Shown piece by piece: positions 25,219-33,274 of a stretch of DNA of 49,973 nucleotides. The position numbers were made by a program, and so were the translations under genes. Below the pieces are notes generated by a model, which did no database searches, was not told where the DNA came from, and saw only the letters and a list, made by a program, of their open reading frames with translations. The DNA is from Rhizobium vallis (GTDB lineage Bacteria; Pseudomonadota; Alphaproteobacteria; Rhizobiales; Rhizobiaceae), in contig NZ_ML133706.1 of assembly GCF_003985155.1 (NCBI RefSeq), positions 1 through 49,973 of the forward strand, given 5' to 3'. How positions within the stretch are numbered: the first letter of the stretch is position 1; each line of letters begins with the position of its first letter.

Positions 25219-27195
25219 ATGCTCGATGACACTACATTCCAGCCGAATCTAATCAGGCGCGTGCATAATCTCGCACTCGGACCATCAACCCCATCCAATT
25301 CGTTGGTGCCGCTTTGGGAAGCCATTTACAACGCGCTCCATGCTATTCAAGACCGCTTCGACGAAGAATGGGCAACCCGCGGCAAGATTGATATTTCGCT
25401 CATCGATCTGGAATCGACCAATCCGTCCATTGAGATCCGAGACAACGGCATTGGCCTGAACAGGGACAATTTCAACTCTTTCAAGACCTACGACAGCGAC
25501 CACAAGGAATCCCGCGGGGGCAAGGGTCTCGGGCGCCTCTCATGGTTGAAAGTGTTCGCCGAAGCCCATGTCGTCAGTCATTACGTGCAGGACGGTGAGC
25601 TGCTAAGGCGCACTTTCACGCTCGTACTCGATAATGAAAAGCCCTTGGCAGACTATTCGGTGGAAGTTGTCAGTGGCATTGATCCCGGTACGACCGTCGT
25701 CCTTCGGCGTATGAAGTCAGGATATGCCAAGCATTTCCCGACCAAGTTCGACACCATCGTACGTAAGGTCGTCGCACACTTCCTCCCCTACCTCATATCG
25801 CCTGTAAGACCCACGATCACTATTGGGGGCGCGGCAGACCTTATTGAGCTTGGTGCATACCTGAAGGAAAAGGAGCTGGCGCTTAGCTCTATTCCGCTCA
25901 CCATAAACGACGAAATTGCGGTTAAGCTGGAACATAACCTGCTTGAAAAATCGGTCGTCGAGGGCAAAGCTGCCCACAAAATCTACCTCGCCGCTCACGG
26001 TCGCGTCGTTACCGAGTTCGATATCGGTCTGGCGCTTGGACTGGTGACCTACATTGATAGAGACGGACGTTCCTACGCCTATGCCGGCGTCCTTTCGGGC
26101 AAGATCTTCGACGATTCCGTAAACTCTGAGCGCACGGCGTTTGACTTAGATGCCGAGCTGCTTGAGACCATTAAACGGAAGACCTTTGAGGCTATCCGTG
26201 AGGTTCTCTCGACTCAGATTGACCGGGTTATCCAGAAGCAGGCGGACATCACCAAATCCGTCATCAAGAAGTATCCGCGCTACGCATACCTTGTTGATGA
26301 TCCCAAGGATTTCGTCGTATCGAGCGTGCCGCGAAATTTCCGCACTGCCGAGCAGATTTACCAACAACTCGCGGTGCTGGATTACCGCGACAATCGGGAT
26401 ATCGAGCGCAAGGTTGAAGTACTTTCCAAGACCGAGCCGCGGGAGGAGGATCCCGTGGAAACGGGTGTTACGGAGTTACTAGGCCGCCTGACGGAGCACG
26501 AATTCTCCGTCCTTGCGGACTACACTGTCCGTCGTAAGATCGTGCTGGACCTTCTCGAAAAGCGTCTCCAGTACAAGCCCGACGGAACGATGAGGCATCA
26601 TTCTGAGGAGGCGCTCCATAGCTTCATCGTTCCGATGCGGGTAACCAACAAGGAAGTCCACGTCGATAAGCATAATCTTTGGATCGTGGACGATAAGCTG
26701 ACCTATTACGAATACTGGGCGTCTGACAAAGCATTGAAGAAGATCGTCGCCGAGCATACCTCCTCAGATCGCCCGGATGTATTGCTTTTTGCAGGGCGGT
26801 CCGCCTACCACCGGCCTGGCACCGACCAACCTGTGGTGATCGTCGAATTCAAAAAGCCGGTGCGCAGTGATTACGACGAGGAGGAAAACCCCTTCGTTCA
26901 GATATACGGCTATATCGAGGATCTGCAGAACGGTCGCATCCTCGACAAGAACGGCGGCCAGATTCAGGAAGTCACGCCGGATACGCCCTTCTTCTGCTAC
27001 ATCATCGCCGATTTTACCCCGAACATGCGAAGATGGATCAAGCTCGCGCAGATAAATGTGCCGCTTCCGGGAGGAGGCGGTTTCTATGGCTATAATCCCG
27101 ATTACCGCTGCTTCGTGCAGGCGCTCAGCTATAAATACGTTCTGAAGGATGCACGCCTAAGGAATGAAGCATTTTTCAAGCAGCTCAAGATATAG
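25219..27195 (+). CDS. GHKL-type ATPase fused to a PD-(D/E)XK nuclease-like domain
   Basis: A 658-residue protein. The N-terminal Hsp90/MutL-like ATPase domain shows E34-x3-N38 (N-box, WEAIYNALHAI), D75-N-G77-I-G79 (G1 box) and GGKGLGRLSWLK with G103/G105 (ATP lid). The middle part (about 200-490) contains a charged helical linker. The C-terminal ~150 residues look like a PD-(D/E)XK nuclease: P519-D520, E543-F-K545 in VVIVEFKKPV, and Q561-x3-Y565. The D, ExK, Q order resembles Shedu nucleases. RBS GGGGGA. It forms an operon with the next gene, 9 bp downstream. ATP-gated DNA or RNA cleavage in defence is inferred from domains, not shown. Confidence 0.85.
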   Translation: MLDDTTFQPNLIRRVHNLALGPSTPSNSLVPLWEAIYNALHAIQDRFDEEWATRGKIDISLIDLESTNPSIEIRDNGIGLNRDNFNSFKTYDSDHKESRGGKGLGRLSWLKVFAEAHVVSHYVQDGELLRRTFTLVLDNEKPLADYSVEVVSGIDPGTTVVLRRMKSGYAKHFPTKFDTIVRKVVAHFLPYLISPVRPTITIGGAADLIELGAYLKEKELALSSIPLTINDEIAVKLEHNLLEKSVVEGKAAHKIYLAAHGRVVTEFDIGLALGLVTYIDRDGRSYAYAGVLSGKIFDDSVNSERTAFDLDAELLETIKRKTFEAIREVLSTQIDRVIQKQADITKSVIKKYPRYAYLVDDPKDFVVSSVPRNFRTAEQIYQQLAVLDYRDNRDIERKVEVLSKTEPREEDPVETGVTELLGRLTEHEFSVLADYTVRRKIVLDLLEKRLQYKPDGTMRHHSEEALHSFIVPMRVTNKEVHVDKHNLWIVDDKLTYYEYWASDKALKKIVAEHTSSDRPDVLLFAGRSAYHRPGTDQPVVIVEFKKPVRSDYDEEENPFVQIYGYIEDLQNGRILDKNGGQIQEVTPDTPFFCYIIADFTPNMRRWIKLAQINVPLPGGGGFYGYNPDYRCFVQALSYKYVLKDARLRNEAFFKQLKI

Positions 27196-27204
27196 GCCGC
27201 CATC

Positions 27205-27732
27205 ATGGAAGACCGTGAGATCCTGGCCGGTCTGGTGGCTTCCACGATGCCGCTCATGGCCGACGAGCGGTATGGCCGCTTAAAGATCCGCGAACGTCCT
27301 ATCATGCATAGGATTGCCGTGAACCTCGAACACTACTTCCCCGACTGGGAGGTGGATACGGACTACAATCGCCACGGTGAGGAGGTGAAGCGCCTTCAGC
27401 GGCCTGGCGGTGGAACGAAGAACATTGAGCCCGACATCCTTGTCCACATCAAAGGCGAGCCCCTGGCCAATCTGCTCGCGGTGGAGCTGAAGCTCTCGGA
27501 CAACAACGATATCGAAGACGATATCTTTAAGTTGAAGGGCCTTACCCATACGGAGCAAGGCTTTGTCTACCGGGTCGGCGTGCTCCTACAGCTCCATTTC
27601 GCTAGGAAGGCTGTGGTCATCTGCAACGTGTTCAAGGCCGGGGAACGGAATGAGGAACTGACCGGGTGGCTCCGCGAGGCATTCGAGAAGGCTATTGCCG
27701 ACTTGAAAAAAGCCCCCGAAGGGGCTGCGTGA
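27205..27732 (+). CDS. Small PD-(D/E)XK nuclease-like partner protein
   Basis: A 175-residue cytosolic protein encoded 9 bp after the GHKL-nuclease gene. It shows a compact nuclease pattern: E42 in RIAVNLEHYFPDW, P76-D77 in IEPDILVHIKG, and E94-L-K96 in LLAVELKLSDNND, the E-PD-ExK order of PD-(D/E)XK enzymes, followed by helices such as ELTGWLREAFEKAIADLKK. No DNA-binding domain was recognised. The tight pairing suggests it acts with the upstream protein as effector, second nuclease subunit or target-end processor. The RBS is weak (TAGG), consistent with translational coupling. A minus-strand terminator is embedded in its last codons. Confidence 0.75.
   Translation: MEDREILAGLVASTMPLMADERYGRLKIRERPIMHRIAVNLEHYFPDWEVDTDYNRHGEEVKRLQRPGGGTKNIEPDILVHIKGEPLANLLAVELKLSDNNDIEDDIFKLKGLTHTEQGFVYRVGVLLQLHFARKAVVICNVFKAGERNEELTGWLREAFEKAIADLKKAPEGAA
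27705..27726 (-). terminator. Intrinsic terminator for the minus-strand sugar operon, inside a coding end
   Basis: On the minus strand the sequence reads AGCCCC-TTCG-GGGGCT followed by TTTTT: a 6-bp perfect stem with a UUCG tetraloop and a T-run. It is 290 bp beyond the stop of the GH42 gene and lies within the last codons of the plus-strand nuclease-like gene (27205-27732). Confidence 0.75.
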
Positions 27733-28016
27733 GAAGTGGTTAGCTCCATGAACTGTACTCTTCAATTTGAAAAAGTTGTTGGCCGCGGATTAGTTTTGAC
27801 CTTGCTTGGCGGGGATGACGGGAGGCCCACGATGAGCGTGGCTCGCCGACACGGAAACGGCTTCAGTAGTTAACCGGGTCGACAGTGGCCACCGACCCAC
27901 GTCGGCGACGCTCCATCAGACCACGATGAATTTGGAAGCTGTTTGGATAGCAACGCTATTGTAAACGCCCGGGCCGAGAACACGGCCTCCTACATTGTCG
28001 GCTACACCGCCACCCC

Positions 28017-30149
28017 TCACCCCTCCAACTCCACAATCGCACACCCATACCCCTCCAGCTCCAGCCTCCCCGCCACCATCTTCTCCCCATCCAACAAATC
28101 CCGCCCGGCCGGCACGCCACCAACCGTCACCGCCTGATCCATATAATTCTGCACAAACAGCAGCCGCCGCTCGTCGTTCATCCGCATCGTCACCTCCACG
28201 CCCTCCGGCAGCCCGCCGACCAGCGGTTCGATGCCGGCAGGCGCAAACAGGCGTTCGGTCAGCGCCTCCGTCAGATCAGGCGTGAGATAAGTCCCGAGAT
28301 AGACGACCTGGCCCTTGCCGAGCCTGCGGGAGGTCGCCATCGGCTGGCCTTCGGCGTAGCGGTTGGACCAGGCGGCGATCACCTCGACGTCGGGGTCGAT
28401 CACGAGGTTTTCGTAGAAATGGCCGGCCGTCATTTCGCGGTTGCCGATCTTGAAGCGGCGCTGGCGGCGGTGGCTTTCGGCCGGTTTGTTCGGCGGGATG
28501 ACAAGGCCGCCGGAGCGCTCCATCACGTCGAAGAGGCCGTTGGCGCCGGGGGCGGCGAGACGGCCGAAATCCTCGACGCGCACGCCGGTCAGCTTCGAAA
28601 GCGCGGTGCCGGGCGCTGTCTCGCGGATGACGTGGTTGTCCTCATTGCGGGTGCCGGTGCGCGCGCCGATGACGACGGTGCCGCCTGCTTCAGCGAAGGC
28701 TTCGAGCCTGGCCGTCCATTCGTCCTTCCACATCACCCAATGGGGGACATAGAAGAGCTTCAGCTTGGAAAGATCGTCCTCGGGGTGGATGAAGCCGCAG
28801 GCAATGCCCCTGTCATAGCAGTGCTGGTGCAGCAGGATCGCATCGTCCTGCGGGCTCGGCAGGCCGATCGGATAGGTCTTGTGGGCTTCCTGATTGTCGA
28901 AATCGGAGCCGGCGATGCCGACATCCATGCGCACATAGGTGCCGAGGATCTTGTCCTTGAGCGCCGTCATCTCGCCCGCAAAGCGCTTGGCCTCCTCATA
29001 GCGATGGCGGCCGATATCATCGTGGTCGATGATGCCCATCCAATAGATCTCGGCGCCGAAATGGGCGGGCCGCCAGCGGAAGAACATCAGGCCGTCGGCG
29101 CCATGCGCGACGGAGGAGAGCGCCATGCGGCGCAGCTCGCCCGGCTCCGGCGTCAGCGTGCAGAAGCCCGGCTGGCTGCCGAAGCCCGATTGCTGCTCGG
29201 GCACGATGTAATTGCCGGAAAAGCCGCGGCAGATATCGAGGTGCAGCGCCTGCACCTTGGCGTGGTTGCCGAGCCGCTGGAACTCGTCATAGAGCATGGG
29301 ATAGATGTCGTAGCCGACGAAATCGAGATCCTTGCTAAACTGGCCGCGGAAATCGATATCCCTCAGGCCCCCGAGATTGTGGAAGACGAACCAGGCGGGC
29401 TTCACATCCCGCAGGATCTCCACCTGGTCGTGCTGGAAGCGCGCCGTCGAGAAGGCGAGGAACCGGTGGTAATCCTGCACATGGCCGGGGCTCGGGAAGG
29501 TCGGGCCGAATTCGATCGGCAGCACCACCTGGTCGAAACTGTCATAGGCCGTCGCCCAGAAATCGCCGCCCCAGGCGGCGTTGAGCTTTGATATCTCGCG
29601 GTATTTGCCGGCAAGGTACGCCTGGAATTCGCTGAGCGTCGCCTGAGAAAAGCTCTCCGGCATGCTGGTGTTCAGCTCATTGTCGGTCTGCCAGCCCAGA
29701 ACATGGGGGTTGCCGCGGTAATGCTCGGCCATCGCCCTGGTGATGCGCTTGCTATGTTCGCGGAACACAGGGCTTGCCGTATCGCAGTGCTGGCGCGAGC
29801 CGTGGCTCATCGGCCGGCCCTTGCCGTCGACCCTTAAAATTTCAGGGTGCGCAGCGGTCAGCCAGCGCGGCGGGGTGGCGGTCGGCGTGCACATGATCGT
29901 GTCGATGCCGTAGCGCCCGAGGATCGCGATGGCGCGGTCGAAGAGATCGAAATTGTAGGTGCCGAGCTTCGGCTCCAGAATATGCCAGGCGAATTCGGCC
30001 ATGCGCACAACGTTGAAGCCGGCTTTCGCCATGCGCTCGGCATCGCGCTCCCAATAGCTTTCGTCGACATGCTCGGGATAGTGCGGCACACCGACGAGGA
30101 AGCGGTCGGTCTGGACGGTGTTCCATACGGAGAGGGTCTTGTCGGACAC
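28017..30149 (-). CDS. Glycoside hydrolase family 42 beta-galactosidase
   Basis: A 710-residue GH42 enzyme, a typical length. The TIM-barrel N-terminal domain carries the acid/base E158 (GWQTDNELNT) and the nucleophile E367 (FRWRPAHFGAEIYW), with the family opening FLVGVPHYPEHVDESYW. A trimerisation domain and a beta-sandwich tail follow. No signal peptide, so it acts in the cytosol on imported galactosides. The GTG at 30149 has AAGGAA eight bases upstream; a longer form from 30239 would overlap the ATPase gene. It is the last gene of the sugar operon, 13 bp after the ATPase stop. Confidence 0.94.
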   Translation of the reverse strand: MSDKTLSVWNTVQTDRFLVGVPHYPEHVDESYWERDAERMAKAGFNVVRMAEFAWHILEPKLGTYNFDLFDRAIAILGRYGIDTIMCTPTATPPRWLTAAHPEILRVDGKGRPMSHGSRQHCDTASPVFREHSKRITRAMAEHYRGNPHVLGWQTDNELNTSMPESFSQATLSEFQAYLAGKYREISKLNAAWGGDFWATAYDSFDQVVLPIEFGPTFPSPGHVQDYHRFLAFSTARFQHDQVEILRDVKPAWFVFHNLGGLRDIDFRGQFSKDLDFVGYDIYPMLYDEFQRLGNHAKVQALHLDICRGFSGNYIVPEQQSGFGSQPGFCTLTPEPGELRRMALSSVAHGADGLMFFRWRPAHFGAEIYWMGIIDHDDIGRHRYEEAKRFAGEMTALKDKILGTYVRMDVGIAGSDFDNQEAHKTYPIGLPSPQDDAILLHQHCYDRGIACGFIHPEDDLSKLKLFYVPHWVMWKDEWTARLEAFAEAGGTVVIGARTGTRNEDNHVIRETAPGTALSKLTGVRVEDFGRLAAPGANGLFDVMERSGGLVIPPNKPAESHRRQRRFKIGNREMTAGHFYENLVIDPDVEVIAAWSNRYAEGQPMATSRRLGKGQVVYLGTYLTPDLTEALTERLFAPAGIEPLVGGLPEGVEVTMRMNDERRLLFVQNYMDQAVTVGGVPAGRDLLDGEKMVAGRLELEGYGCAIVELEG

Positions 30150-30162
30150 GGGCGGTCGTTCC

Positions 30163-31308
30163 TTATTTGTCGAGAATGGTCTTGCGGGCGCTGATCGTGC
30201 GGCCGCCATTGGGAGAAAAGAGATAGAGCTCGCGCGCATCGAGCTTCAGCGCCACCTTCTGGCCGGCGGCAAAGGGCGCGACGTAGGAGAGCTGCGCGGT
30301 GATGTTGCCGGTGCCGCTTTCCGAGGCGATGGTGCGGAGATTGCCGGCATCGACATAGAGAATGGTCTCGCGGCCGAGATGCTCGACGAGGCGCACCTCG
30401 CCATGTACGGCCCCCTCCCCACTGCCCTCGGCGACCACGGCGATTGCCTCCGGCCGCACGCCGAGCGTCAGCTCAGCGCCTTTCGCAAGTGTTGCCGGCT
30501 GGGCAAGCTCCACCGTCAGCGGAGCAAGGCCGGGCGCGGAAACGGTGATGCTGAGGCCGGAGACGGCATCGACGGTGACGCCGAGGAAATTCATGCGCGG
30601 CGCGCCGAGAAAGCCGGCGACGAAGAGATTGTCCGGATTGCGGTAAAGCTCCAGCGGCGAGCCGACCTGCTCGATGATCCCCTGGTTCAACACGACGATG
30701 CGGCTTGCCATGGTCATCGCCTCCACCTGGTCGTGGGTGACATAGACCATGGTGGCGCCAAGCTCGGCATGCAGGCTGCTGAGTTCCACGCGCATCTGCG
30801 TGCGCAGCGCCGCATCGAGATTGGACAGCGGCTCGTCGAACAGGAAGACCTCGGGCGAGCGGGTGATCGCCCGGCCGATCGCCACGCGCTGCCGCTGCCC
30901 GCCGGAAAGCTGCTTCGGCCGCTTTTCCAGCTGGTCGGTGATGCGAAGGATCTTGGCGGCGCGGGCGACCGCCGCATCGATCTCCGCCTTCGGGCGCTTC
31001 GCCATTCTGAGGCCAAAGCCCATATTCTCCGCCACCGTCATATGCGGATAGAGCGCATAGGACTGGAACACCATGGCGATGCCGCGCTCGCCCGGTTCCT
31101 TCAGGCTGACATCGCGGCCGTTGATGAGGATCTGGCCTGAAGAGATCGCCTCCAGCCCGGCGATCGATTTCAACAGCGTGGACTTGCCGCAGCCCGAAGG
31201 CCCGACCATGACGATGAACTCGCCCTGCGCCACGGAAAGATCGATGCCGCGCAGCGCATGATAGGCGCCGTAATTTTTGTTGATCTCGCGGAGTTCGAGA
31301 CTGGTCAT
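30163..31308 (-). CDS. Sugar ABC transporter ATP-binding protein (UgpC/MsmK type)
   Basis: A 381-residue carbohydrate-uptake ATPase of the CUT1 class: Walker A GPSGCGKST, Q-loop VFQSYALYPHMTV, signature LSGGQRQRVAIGRAI, Walker B FLFDEPLSNLDA and H-loop VYVTHDQVEAMTM, then C-terminal TOBE-type regulatory domains from about residue 240. Energises the two permeases upstream. Encoded between the second permease and the GH42 gene, in line with galactoside or oligosaccharide import followed by cytosolic hydrolysis. ATG at 31308. Confidence 0.95.
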   Translation of the reverse strand: MTSLELREINKNYGAYHALRGIDLSVAQGEFIVMVGPSGCGKSTLLKSIAGLEAISSGQILINGRDVSLKEPGERGIAMVFQSYALYPHMTVAENMGFGLRMAKRPKAEIDAAVARAAKILRITDQLEKRPKQLSGGQRQRVAIGRAITRSPEVFLFDEPLSNLDAALRTQMRVELSSLHAELGATMVYVTHDQVEAMTMASRIVVLNQGIIEQVGSPLELYRNPDNLFVAGFLGAPRMNFLGVTVDAVSGLSITVSAPGLAPLTVELAQPATLAKGAELTLGVRPEAIAVVAEGSGEGAVHGEVRLVEHLGRETILYVDAGNLRTIASESGTGNITAQLSYVAPFAAGQKVALKLDARELYLFSPNGGRTISARKTILDK

Positions 31309-31345
31309 ATCCTGGCCCTCTCTTGTTGAAACGGAAGACGCTTGC

Positions 31346-32197
31346 TCATCCCTTCACCGCGCCCATGGTGAGGCCGGCGATGAAATGCCGCTGCATCAGG
31401 AAGAACATCACGACGGGCGGCACGGCGACGACGATGGTGCCTGCGGAAATCAGGTTCCAGGCTGAAACCCACTCGCCGCGCAGATTGGCTAGGCCCGCCG
31501 TGACAGGCTTGACGCTGTCGCTGACAGTCAGCACCACGGCCCAGAAATAATCGTTCCAGACGAAGGTGAAGATCAGGATGGCAAGGGCGGCCAGCGCCGG
31601 CCGCACCAGCGGGATCACCACATGGATGAGCGTCTGGAAGGGAGACGCCCCTTCGGCGCGCGCTGCCTGGAACAGCTCGTCGGGAAGTGCCGCGATGAAA
31701 TTGCGCATGAAGAGCGTGGCAAAGCCCGTCTGGAAGGCGACGTGGAAGATGATCAGCGCCGCCGTCGTATCGATCAGGTCGAGCCGCACCATCAGGTCGC
31801 GCACCGGGATCATCATGATCTGGTGCGGCAGGAAATTGCCGCCGACGAAGAGCGCGAAGATCAGCATGTTGCCGCGAAAGCGGTAGCGCGACAGCACGAA
31901 GCCGGCGAGCGTCGACATGACAAGCACGCCGATGACCGAGGGAATGGTGATCGTCAGGCTGTTGAGGAAATAGCGCGCCATCGGCGTGTCGGTGAAGACG
32001 GCCCGGTAATTGTCGATGACGCCGATCTCCGTCGGCCAGCCCCAGAGATTGCCGCCCATCACGTCAGCCGTCGAGCGGAAGGAGGTAAGCACGATCGCAA
32101 AGAGTGGGCAGAGCCAGAGGAGGAGCACGATGACGACGGCAAGCACATAGAGGCGGCGCTGCCAGATCGCGGTTTCCGGAATGGGACGTGGATACAT
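31346..32197 (-). CDS. CUT1 sugar ABC transporter permease (MalG type)
   Basis: A 283-residue integral membrane protein with six helices, beginning MYPRPIPETAIWQRRLYVL. The cytoplasmic EAA motif is EGASPFQTLIHVVIPLVRPA, the contact with the ATPase. Second of the two permeases, as MalG is to MalF. The ATG overlaps the upstream permease's TGA (TGATG, position 32197), which implies translational coupling. GGGAGG lies close upstream. Confidence 0.94.
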   Translation of the reverse strand: MYPRPIPETAIWQRRLYVLAVVIVLLLWLCPLFAIVLTSFRSTADVMGGNLWGWPTEIGVIDNYRAVFTDTPMARYFLNSLTITIPSVIGVLVMSTLAGFVLSRYRFRGNMLIFALFVGGNFLPHQIMMIPVRDLMVRLDLIDTTAALIIFHVAFQTGFATLFMRNFIAALPDELFQAARAEGASPFQTLIHVVIPLVRPALAALAILIFTFVWNDYFWAVVLTVSDSVKPVTAGLANLRGEWVSAWNLISAGTIVVAVPPVVMFFLMQRHFIAGLTMGAVKG

Positions 32198-33081
32198 CAG
32201 CCTCCCCTCTCTTCGCTGCGGATGATGTGGGTGAGATACCAGGCGATGAAGACGGCCATGATCACGAAGAGCACCGAGGCGATCGCCGCGCCGTAGCCGA
32301 AGCGGTAGGAAAAGATCGACTGCTCGTACATCTGGTAGGCAAGCACCGAGGAGGAGCCGAACGGCCCGCCCGCCGTCATCACCGAGATCATGTCGAAGGA
32401 GCGCAGTGCGCCGACAACCGTCACGGCAATGGCGATGAAGGTGACCTGGGTCAGCTGCGGCAGCACGATATGGCGCAGCATGTTCCAGCCCCTCGCCCCA
32501 TCGACCCGGCCCGCCCCGATCAGCTCTTCGCTCAGATTGTTGAGGCCGGCGAGATAGAGCACCATGCAGAAGGTGATCTGCGGCCAGAGGGCTGCGATGA
32601 CGATCGCGAAAGTGACGAAATGCTCGTCGGAAAGTACCGCCGGCGCCACCGCCCCGAAAGCCCGGAAGATCAACGCCAGCAGCCCGAACTCCGGCGTATA
32701 GACCCAGGTGAAGACGACGCCGACCGTCACCGAAGCAAGCACCAGCGGAATGAAGAACAGCGATTTCAGGAAGCGCATGCCCTGAATTTTCTGGTTGACC
32801 AGGAGCGCGATGGCGAGCCCGATCGGCGGTGCCGCCATGAACATCACGAGCCAGATCAGATTGTTCTTCAGTGACACGTAGAATTGCGGATCGCTGTAGA
32901 GCTCGACGTAATTGCCAAGCCCGACCCACACCATCGGCCCAAAGCCATCCCACTCATGAAAGCTGATCCAGACGCTCCTGACCGCCGACAGCAGGATGAC
33001 GGTGAAGAATAGCAGGATCGCCGGCGCGATGAGCAAAACCGGGGTAAGCCACCACCGCTGGCGGCGCCATAATGTCTGCAT
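32197..33081 (-). CDS. CUT1 sugar ABC transporter permease (MalF type)
   Basis: A 294-residue permease with six predicted helices. Start ATG at 33081 (MQTLWRRQRWWLTPV) with GAGGT eight bases upstream. The EAA-like loop is RVDGARGWNMLRHIVLPQL. The extension of the ORF upstream to 33189 reads through a RIME and is rejected. Pairs with the MalG-type permease. It lies 194 bp after the binding-protein gene, across that RIME. Confidence 0.94.
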   Translation of the reverse strand: MQTLWRRQRWWLTPVLLIAPAILLFFTVILLSAVRSVWISFHEWDGFGPMVWVGLGNYVELYSDPQFYVSLKNNLIWLVMFMAAPPIGLAIALLVNQKIQGMRFLKSLFFIPLVLASVTVGVVFTWVYTPEFGLLALIFRAFGAVAPAVLSDEHFVTFAIVIAALWPQITFCMVLYLAGLNNLSEELIGAGRVDGARGWNMLRHIVLPQLTQVTFIAIAVTVVGALRSFDMISVMTAGGPFGSSSVLAYQMYEQSIFSYRFGYGAAIASVLFVIMAVFIAWYLTHIIRSEERGG

Positions 33082-33108
33082 GTCGAGAACCTCACTTGCG
33101 ACTGGACT

Positions 33109-33250
33109 GCCCCTCATCCGGCTGCCGCCACCTTCTCCCCGCTCGCGGGGCGAAGGGACCATGACGCAACCTCTCCGTCCCCCGCACACGTCAAGCAGGG
33201 CACGTCCCCTCTCCCCGTTTTTACGGGGAGAGGGTTAGGGTGAGGGGCAT
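33109..33250. repeat. RIME-type element inside the sugar operon
   Basis: The conserved left border, CCCCTCATCCGGCTGCCGCC, and the right border, GGGGAGAGGGTTAGGGTGAG, are both present, with internal hairpins CCCCGCTCGCGGGG and CCCCGTTTTTACGGGG. It fills the gap between the binding-protein gene and the first permease gene, where RNA hairpins often shield the upstream message and reduce expression downstream. Confidence 0.85.
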
Positions 33251-33274
33251 CTTCAGATGCGCGTTCGCCGATGA

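Noticed and set aside
28419..29591. A 390-codon plus-strand ORF
   Set aside because: Antisense shadow of the GH42 gene; composition is Ala/Glu/His-rich without a family.
31346..32953. Extension of the MalG-type permease to 535 codons
   Set aside because: The extra part is an out-of-frame shadow of the MalF gene; the true start is ATG 32197.
32197..33189. N-terminal extension of the MalF-type permease to 33189
   Set aside because: The extension reads into the RIME and lacks an RBS; ATG 33081 has GAGGT at good spacing.
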